From: Scatophagus argus
Taxonomy: Eukaryota > Chordata > Actinopteri > Scatophagidae
DNA length: 64,000 bases
Assembly: GCF_020382885.2 (NCBI RefSeq)
Contig: NC_058496.1
Span: 3,898,501 to 3,962,500 of the forward strand
Direction of reading: 5' to 3'
Positions 27,401-36,400 of the stretch are shown here, piece after piece (position 1 is the stretch's first letter; each line of letters starts with the position of its first letter). The notes below the pieces were generated by a model, which was not told the DNA's origin, made no database searches, and worked only from the letters and a program-made list of their open reading frames with translations. A program made the position numbers and the translations under genes.

Positions 27401-30400
27401 GTGCTGAGGACCCCTGTGGTATAGGCTGTCACTGCACCCTCAGAGTCCACAAACAGAGGGTTTGTGCTGGGATAGAGCCTGGCCGGCAGCTGGCTTGTGT
27501 GATTTAATTTGCTCGTCCTCCCCTTGAAGGTTTTTGGTATTGCACCGAGGGAATTATTGGTTTTTGGCCCGGTTCTCTGTCCTGCAAATGGGACGAGAGA
27601 AAAATGTTCACGGCTTTAACTTAAGTAAGTACATTTAAAATTATATTGACACATAAATTGCAGTTAATCATGTAGTTTGTTGTTTTTTAGTGTTCATGTA
27701 AAGACTTTCTAAGTAAGTTTTACAAGGAAACTGCATTTCTATTATAAAATTATGCATTATTAAATATCTTTATCGCAATGTTTATAATTTGGGGATTTTG
27801 TATTGTTTTCACAGCTGTACTAGAATAGTTAAACCTGTGTTTTATAACTTAGATTTGGAAAAGGAACCCTTTCAAAACCAGTTACAAAATAATGATAAAA
27901 AATAAAAAATAACAGTAAAATAACAGACTTACCTTCATGCTGAATGGTTTGTGCTGCCATCAGACAAATGAGGAGTCCTGGCACAAAGACGGCCATATCA
28001 ATCGCCAGCCTATCGCCTGCTGTGTTTAAAGGTTTCGTTTGTCTTCACCCTTTTTGGTGTTGCCTTTTTCTCAGTTAATGTTTGAGTTCTCCACCAGTGA
28101 AGTTTGCTGTTTTGCATCTCTGCATTGCAGCAGTAGAACTGATCATGGTGTGTACTCAGGCTCAGCTTCCCACGTAATGCATGTGGGACTCCTGTGTGTT
28201 TGTATGGTGCAGACTGAATTCCCCTCTGCCTGTGTCAGTAACTGCCCACTGACTCACTGGGGTGGGAGGACACTGCTTCATGGTTTATTCACAGCTGTGA
28301 TCCAACAACAAATTACACTGATGACTGTTACAATAAGTAATTTAATTGTGGTTGATGTTATTATTTTGGTATTAAAGTGGTTTTGTGTTTAAATGTATTT
28401 CAAAAGCGTTTTCAAAATAGAAAAAAATATTCATTTCGATGAAAATGTTCACCGTAAACTGTCTCACGCTCAGACAAAAAATGCTCATATATAATTAACT
28501 AGTAGGGATTTTTTTTTATTTCATTACTACTGCGCTTTCTTGACAAATGGCAAACTGGCTGGGAAATCGTAGGTCAGATTCAGATATTAACAAAGAAGCT
28601 GCATTTCGCCTGCTGAGTGTGTGTTAATGTTCACTTCCTTCCTGTTGGCTCTGCGGTCAGGGATTCAGTCCCCACCGGAATTCTAAAATTAGCGGAAAGC
28701 AGGCTGAATAAACATTCTTTGTCCTTGTTGTGACTAATGTCAACACTTGTGCTCACATTCTTTCCTTTTCCTTAGATCTCACCTCTGGACACAGGGGAAA
28801 TGGTACCGTTTTAATATTTGCTGTTGCTCCATCTGTGCAGCTTGTGTAGTGTTGGTAATCAGAGTTGCTGTTAAATACGACTGTCGTAGAGCAAAACGCT
28901 GCATATTCAGAAATCTCCACAATCCTAACTTGATGAATTTCCATAATGCACTGTAACCACAAGAATTTCTGACCTTGGCCTTCATTTAATTTTTTTTAAC
29001 TAAAATTGCTTCAAAAGATTTAAAATTTCCTAACAAGTTAGTATTGCGCGGCTGTGCATGAACAGCGCTGTGTGTGCCTGAGGTGTATTTTGGTCCGTTC
29101 CGAAAAGAAAAGTCATCCTGTCCCTTTTACCTGGTTGCAGAGCTCTGGAGATGAGTCTGCAGTACTGTGGCTGGACCAAATCCAAGAGGCTATACACACA
29201 GCCAACAAGGATGAAGAGGAGGCTCTCACATGTATGTGCCCAGAGTGTATTGTGCAAACACTGAGCATTCATTGATCACTTGTAGTCTTATGTCAGCCAT
29301 GAATGATGATGTGGTTCTTTTGTGATACTCTGGCATCAACTGTGTCACAGTTGCTTGTTGGCATACTGAGGCAGACATGCAGTATTTCTGTCTCCTCCTG
29401 AGGATACTTCCTCTCAGAGTTGCTCATCTGGCAGTGCAGCATCTGGCTCAGTTATCAGTGTTTGACATGGATATGACTTAATTTAATGTTGCTGTGGCTC
29501 AGAGACTATGTCGTTAGGTACACATTGTTTCATATTAATTCTGTATAAAACTATAAACACTGGAAACTTCACAACATAAGGAATAAATAGACTTTGCTAT
29601 AGAGATGCTGACACTGTCAGTATTGTGGGCGCAGTTACGATTGTGTTATTTTTCTTCACTGTGTTGCTTGTTGTGGATCAGTTTGTTGTGCTAGTTTGTC
29701 CATAAGATTACTCATCTTGTTTTCGCTGTTTTTATCCAGTGGCTGGAGCAGTAGCTGACATTAACAGGATGGTGGCTGAAGGGGACTCGAAGAACACGCT
29801 TCAGGCCTTGCAGGTGCCAGGCGCTGGACTGAGAGCGGTGCTCCCCGAATGTGCTGACACATACCAGACTGAACTGGCAGACAGACAGAAGAACAGTGCT
29901 GCAAAAGGTGACTTTGCTTACGGTAAAAGTATCATGAGAACAGAAGCTCAGTGCTGACAAAAGTGAGAGAAGTCACGTGGTTTTCAGATTCAGCAGTCAG
30001 TATGACATTCTCTGTGTCTAAAGTGGCTCTCTGTGCCTCCCTGCAGGCAGCACTGATAGCGTGTGGGTAAAACACTGCATCAAGGACAGGTATAATTACT
30101 ACTATAACCTGGAGACGGGACAGGGTACCTGGGAGGAGCCTGAAGGATTTGAACACAATGGTGACCATCTCAGTAAAGAGGAAATCCAGGTGCTCCCTCC
30201 ACTGTGTCCATTATTTAATGTTGTGTCTGCTCCATTAATTTGATTAGGCAACATTCAAAACTTAAAAACAAGTCTTTTTCCCTTAGGGTGTTGTTAGCTG
30301 TGTGACTGCAGAATACAACAGGGAGCAGCTGTGGTTGGCCAATGAATCATTGGTGACCCAGCTGCAGGCGAAGGTCAGAGGCTACCTGGTCAGGAGAAAA

Positions 30401-33400
30401 CATGCCCAGAGGATGGAGTATCTACACCAACAAGAACCACATGTCATCAAGTTACAGGTAGTCTATGGCTCTGCTGTGAAAAGCGATTCATATCAGAAAT
30501 CAGATCAACTTCAGTGATCCCTGATGAGGCTGTGGGGCATTACAGAAAATCAATCAATAGAGGTAGCCATACAAGAGAAAATTTACTCTACACTGACTAT
30601 ATTTTCATGTTTGCATCAGTCTTAAATGAAAATCAGAAGCAAAAAAAGCCCATAAAAATTCTATTTAGAGCCGTCTAGACCTATGAGAATTCTCATCTGT
30701 CCGTGCTGTGATGTCACGGGTGTGAAACACATAACTGGAAGCACAGTTTTGATCATATCTTTTCCTTTTTCACAGGCTTCCTGGAAAGGCTACAAGCAGA
30801 GAAAAATGTACAAAGACAGGATGAATTTGCTTCAGAAAAATGTTGCCTCTGTTGTCAAGGTGACAAATGCTTTGTCCTTATTTACTGGACAACTGTAAAG
30901 CTTTGCATGACTTTCTTGCAAATGAAAACTCTATCACCAGTCTCTGGATATCACAGCCTCCACATCACAGGCCTAATGTTTAACATTTGTGCTTTTAGAT
31001 CCAGTCTATGGTGAAAATGTGGAAAGCCAAACGTAAATACAGTCAGAGGTTGCAGTTCTTCAAAGATCATGTGAGTAACACTAAAATCAGCTGACATCAC
31101 TAAGTGGCATTATTTGGATTTGTGTTGTTTGTTTCATGGTGTAAGACTCCCTGTTATCTTTGTGTCCAGGAAAAAGAAATTGTGAAAATTCAGGCTTTTC
31201 TAAAAGCCAACAAAGCCAGAGACGATTACAGAACCCTAAGTGAGTCACAAAGGCCTTTTGCACTTCTGTAATTAGAGCTGAGCTATACTGATACCTCATC
31301 AATATCATGATGTGAGATGATGTGACCTGGGATTTTGCTCACGGTCACATTAGTTAGAGTCCTGTGTTGTGTTTTCCTGTGGCAAAATGTGAAAAAAATG
31401 ACTTTCTTATGTGCCAATTTTTAGCTGGGGCCAAGGATCCTCCCCTGTCAGTGGTGCGCAAATTTGTCCACTTGTTGGAGCAGAGCGCCCTAGACATTCA
31501 GGAGGAGCAGGAAGTAACACGGCTCAGGGAGGAAGTGGTCACCAATATTCGCTCCAATCAGCAGATGGAGAAAGACTTGAACCTGATGGACATAAAGATC
31601 GGGCTGCTGGTGAAGAACAGGATCACTCTGCAGGTTGGCAACCTTTTAAGTGTCAAAGGGATGAAAGGGGATCAATTATTCATTCAAAGCTTGGTTATGG
31701 CACAGGTTTCAGACAAACGTTCCTGATGCCGAACTGACGTTGCATTTCTGTGATTATTTCTCGGTCAGTTTGGCTGCGTAATTCATTTAGTGTTTGTTTG
31801 TTTTTGAAAGGATGTTGTGTTCCATAATAAGAAAATGAAGAGCAAGAAAAATAAAGATGGCCAGAGTACAGGTGACAGACTGGGCATCAAGGGCCTAAAT
31901 AAAGGCAAGAGAAGGAAACTGGAGGCCTACCAACATCTATTTTACCTGCTGCAGGTGAAACAAAAATGCATCTGACTCTCATCTCACTTAAAGTACAACT
32001 TACACTTAGGTTTTAATCAGTTATGCAAGTACAGTTTCAGACAGTTAATGTTACTCTTCCTCTCTTCACTCCCTTTTAGACCAATCCCCCCTACCTGGCC
32101 AAGCTGATCTTCCAGATGCCCCAAAACAAGTCCACTAAGTTCCTGGACACTGTGATCTTCACCTTGTATAACTATGCATCTAACCAGAGAGAGGAATACC
32201 TGCTGCTCAAACTCTTCAAGACAGCTCTGGAAGAGGAAATAAAGTGAGAACTGCAGCCTTAGTCGAGATGGTGCTGCTGTGCAAACGCTACACGCTTCGC
32301 TATAGTGGTTCTAATCTATTAAGATCACATATGTGGCTTGTATTAAAAACTGTACCATCTTGTCCTCATGTTTCAGTTCCAAGGTGGACCAGATACAGGA
32401 CATTGTGACGGGGAACCCGACAGTCATCAAGATGGTGGTGAGCTTCAACAGAGGAGCCCGGGGCCACAACGCTCTCAGACAGCTGCTGGCTCCAGTGGTC
32501 AAAGACATCATTGAGGACAAGAGTTTAGGCATCAACACTAATCCAGTGGATGTGTACAAAGCCTGGGTCAACCAGCTAGAGACGGCTACAGGAGAGGCCA
32601 GGTAGGGCAAAGCTCAGTGGGTAGAAATACTGCAGACTGTGGTGGTTGTCCATTAGTTTGTCAAAGGTTTGGTTATGTGATGTATATGATCAGTGGGATT
32701 AGGTTCATTTGAACTGTTTTGTTCTGTTGATGGCCTGCAGTTTTATCTTGTTGTCTTTAACGTTTGTATACTTAAAATTACTGCTGATCGTTTTCCAAAG
32801 CGTCACTGAAAGCTTCTTTAGATAGATAGTACTTTAGATTTGTACCTTTCGGGGAACTCACTGTTTTCCACTCATTACAAATTTCAGCTGAGTTTGAACA
32901 TACCACCAAAGTTCAAAATGAGCTTTTGATCCAAATGTTTTCTGCTTCTGTCACTTCCACCATGACGTCAACTTCTGCTGCAGTTTGAAGCAATACTTGA
33001 TCTATGTTACTATTGTCCATATGAAATCATGACAGTTTCACATGACCTCTTCAATGCTTCACTTGTTCTTTGTTATTCACAAAGTGTTGTTGTTCACTTC
33101 TTCACGGGGGAAAATTGAAAAGTTGCCTGTTTCCACTTAAAGTTTGGTTTACACTGTACTGACATGACCGATACCAGGGATGCATCGCATTAAATGTGTT
33201 GCAGAATAAGTTTAAGAAAGTGAATTGCATGCTTTAGAAATTGTCTTGCAGTAATTTGAACTAGTGTGGGGAAAAAACGCACAAAAACCCACACCTTCTA
33301 AGCTTAAAACAGTGAGTCTTACACATGCTCATACTTTTGCCTTGTGTTGTTGTCGTCCCTCAGCAAGCTGCCTTATGAAGTGACTCCCGAGCAGGCCATG

Positions 33401-36400
33401 TCACACGAGGAAGTACGCAGCAGGCTGGAGGCGTCCAGTCTGGCCTTACGGTCTGCAACAGATAAGGTCTTGAACTCCATTGTGTCCTCGCTGGATAATA
33501 TCCCGTAAGTTTTAGCATCTGTTCACTGTCAGTTGTCCCTTATCACCTGTGTTGTCTGTGACAGTGCTGCCTGTCAGTGCCTGGGCACATTGGTTAGCAT
33601 GAATTTGTTGTCTTTTTCTGCTTTTCTTTAAACCACATTAATTCTAAGAAATAATAAATTAGGATATGCCTTTGACATTTTCCACTGAAAATGTTCCAAT
33701 AAAATAGTCCAAAACTTGATTAAATCCAGTCTTTCTGTTGCACAGGACTGCATGAAATAACGCAAACACATTTCAGTGTTACAGTATACATTACAAGACC
33801 GTCTATTTTTTCCATTCGACAATTTGAAAACAACATGACTGAAATAGGGCTGGATGGGATATGATCATATGCTTTGGCATGTCATTAGCCACTCATTCTG
33901 CTTGTTAAGGTTTCAGACGCATGTTGCAACATGATCATTACTAGCCAAGCATTGCTTTGGAGCAAGCAGTCATCTGGTCAGTTACTCAAACACAAAAACA
34001 GAACTCTGCTTTGTGCTACATTAGCCACGCCCGGGTAACCCAGTTCTGTGATTAGGGCATTAGAAATCCTCGATTCATTACTTTTTTAAAAGTGAAAAAA
34101 AAAAAAAAAATCACAAAGCAAGACTATTGTTTCAAAAAAATGCTGAACACTGTATGTACCACAAGATGGTGCTGTTTTTTCTCTTAAAAAAGTTTAAATT
34201 CAACAAAGAGACATTGAAACTCATCAGTACTGCACTAATTATTCCATGTGTCAGTGCTTCAAATAAATCCTGTTTTCCACTGTCAGGAGCTCATTTGTCA
34301 TGTTGTGTGTGAATCCATGTTGTTTTTTGTTTGATGTCCCATCAGTGCTTTTTGTTTTGCATGTAGTTATGGCATGAGATACATAGCAAAAGTTCTGAAG
34401 AACAGCCTCCATGAAAGGTTTCCAGATGCCTCAGAGGATGAGCTGTTGAAGGTAGAAGCCCTTAAATGCATGAATATTTGTTTGTACTTTTCCATTCACA
34501 TTTTTATGATTCTGCTCATGTCGTCTCATCTGCGTCCTTCATTGTTGTGCTTGCTGATGTGGATGCGGTTTGATTTTACAGAAGGCTTTAATGGTGCGTT
34601 CTCTTCTTAATGACAGATTGTAGGAAACCTGCTGTACTACCGCTACATGAACCCAGCCATCGTGGCCCCCGACGGCTTCGACATCATTGACATGTCAGCC
34701 GGAGGGCAGCTTCACTTGGACCAGCGTCGTAACCTGGGATCCGTGGCAAAGATGCTGCAGCACGCTGCTGCTAACAAGCTGTTTGAGGGCGAGAATGCAC
34801 ACATGAAGCCGATGAACGACTACATATCTCGGACGTATGAGAAGTTCAGGTAAGAAACAGGAAGTTAATATTTAAAGAAAAGTGCAGTGTAGCTTGTCCA
34901 AATATTCTGAAGAAACTTTGTCTGTCAAAATATTTTTATCTCAGAGTAATAATGAAGGTCAGTAAGTGTTGCATGAAACCATAATTACATGTTGTATGCC
35001 TTTGGTTTGTGATAACTCACAGCATAATAAGGGGGAAAACACATGAGGTAAAGCAGTTAGTTCAGGGCTGTTTTGCTTTCTGTTTTGGCTGAAAGAGAGG
35101 AGCTGCGCATGCAAAAAAGATTTCCTCATCCTTTTCCAAGAACAGTTTCATGAAAAAGCCTAAACTGTGTAGATAAACAGGTTTCACTCATGAGGTCAGG
35201 TTAAGTTGACATGGTGGAAGCAGAGGTAAACCTTGCAAAGGAAGATGCTCTTTTGTGCTGTTTCAGCAACTCGGAGACGTGTTCAGTAAAATCAGATGAA
35301 CTCCACATGGACCCGTACAAACTGACAAATAAGAAGGGCGGGGCCAGTATGTGTGCAGTTACCTGCCCCCCCTTTCCAAAGAAATTGACTCACCATTTCT
35401 GGAAATCCACTCAAACTCTAGTCCATTTTCTGGAAACAAGTCAGAATGACTGACTGACGAATCCAAGTTCACATTAAAGAGATTTCATCATTTCGAGTAA
35501 ACAGCATAAGTTTATTTTCCTGTAACTTGTCATCCTGCCTTTATCTCTGTCAGTATGGGGGGGCTCAAATGAGAACCACTAACTACTGGTCATTCTTTCT
35601 TTTCTAGGGTTTTTTTCCAGTCAGCATGTGATGTCCCTGAACCTGAGGAGAAGTTTAATATTGATGAATACTCAGACATGGTCACTCTGAGTAAGCCTAT
35701 CATCTACATCTCAATAGAAGAGATCATCAATACCCACTCGGTAAACCAGCCAGCGTTTCAACTCACTTCCTCAAAATATGAGTGAACACCATGAGAACAC
35801 GTGGCAGCTGATAATTGATGATAACTGTAAAAGTTTCGTTTTTCTCTCAGTCAGTAGCACATTTGCACAGTTATTATTTTAGGATTATTTTTTTTTATAT
35901 CAAATCAGAAAACCGGTTTTACGTCTTTATCTCGTCTCGTGTTACTTCAGCACTCGGTTGATCCACAGTTGCTGTTTTTTCTAAAGATGAGTAGAGGGAA
36001 AAGCATGGCTTAAATCCATTTTAGCTCTGCATTTCTTTATTGCAATATCTGAAGGGCTTAAGTGTGTTTCTGTGCTGTGAGCATGTGCAGCACCTCATCC
36101 AGTTCCACTGTTTCTGTTTTGATGAATTTAATAATGTTCGTTCACTGCGTCCCTGTATTTCGAGTCACACAGTAAATATTTAAGCTTTTTATTCAGGCCT
36201 AATCTTATCTGCATTTGTTCAGCTGCTTTTGGAACATCTGGAGGCCATCTCTCCTGACCACAACGACTTGCTGCATGAGCTGCTGCAGGACCTGGGAGAC
36301 GTCCCCGATGTGGAGACATTGCTTGGTCTGCTCAAAAGTCATAAATTTAACATCAGTCACAAATTGGCCGTAGTGTATCCATAAGTTTAAAACTTCTTTC

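Larger units (their letters stand above)
22046..29907 (+). other. iqgap2: iqgap2 exons 7-17: five tandem IQGAP repeats
   Basis: Exons 22046-22159, 22260-22438, 23096-23183, 23868-24031, 24251-24338, 24632-24795, 24924-25084, 25496-25620, 25730-25893, 29141-29231, 29740-29907. They encode residues 176-677. Exons 8, 10, 12, 15 and 17 each start one repeat with a pattern like A-x-x-x-I-N-x-A followed by a T-L-x-x-L and P-x-A-x-L stretch. Each of these five exons begins after the first base of a codon and four are 164-168 nt long. This points to tandem exon-pair duplication. Exons 10 and 11 (252 nt together) are the unit that human IQGAP2 appears to lack. In the family this region forms helical coiled-coil repeats for oligomerisation and partner binding. 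Confidence 0.9.

Noticed and set aside
27400..27450. GTG-started 308-codon version of f2rl2
   Set aside because: The frame is open upstream to a good acceptor at 27582-27585 and joins a signal-peptide exon; the shorter form would lack the cleavage site.
28640..28690. Possible tRNA-like box near ggattcagtccccaccgg
   Set aside because: No matching A box and no cloverleaf could be built around it.
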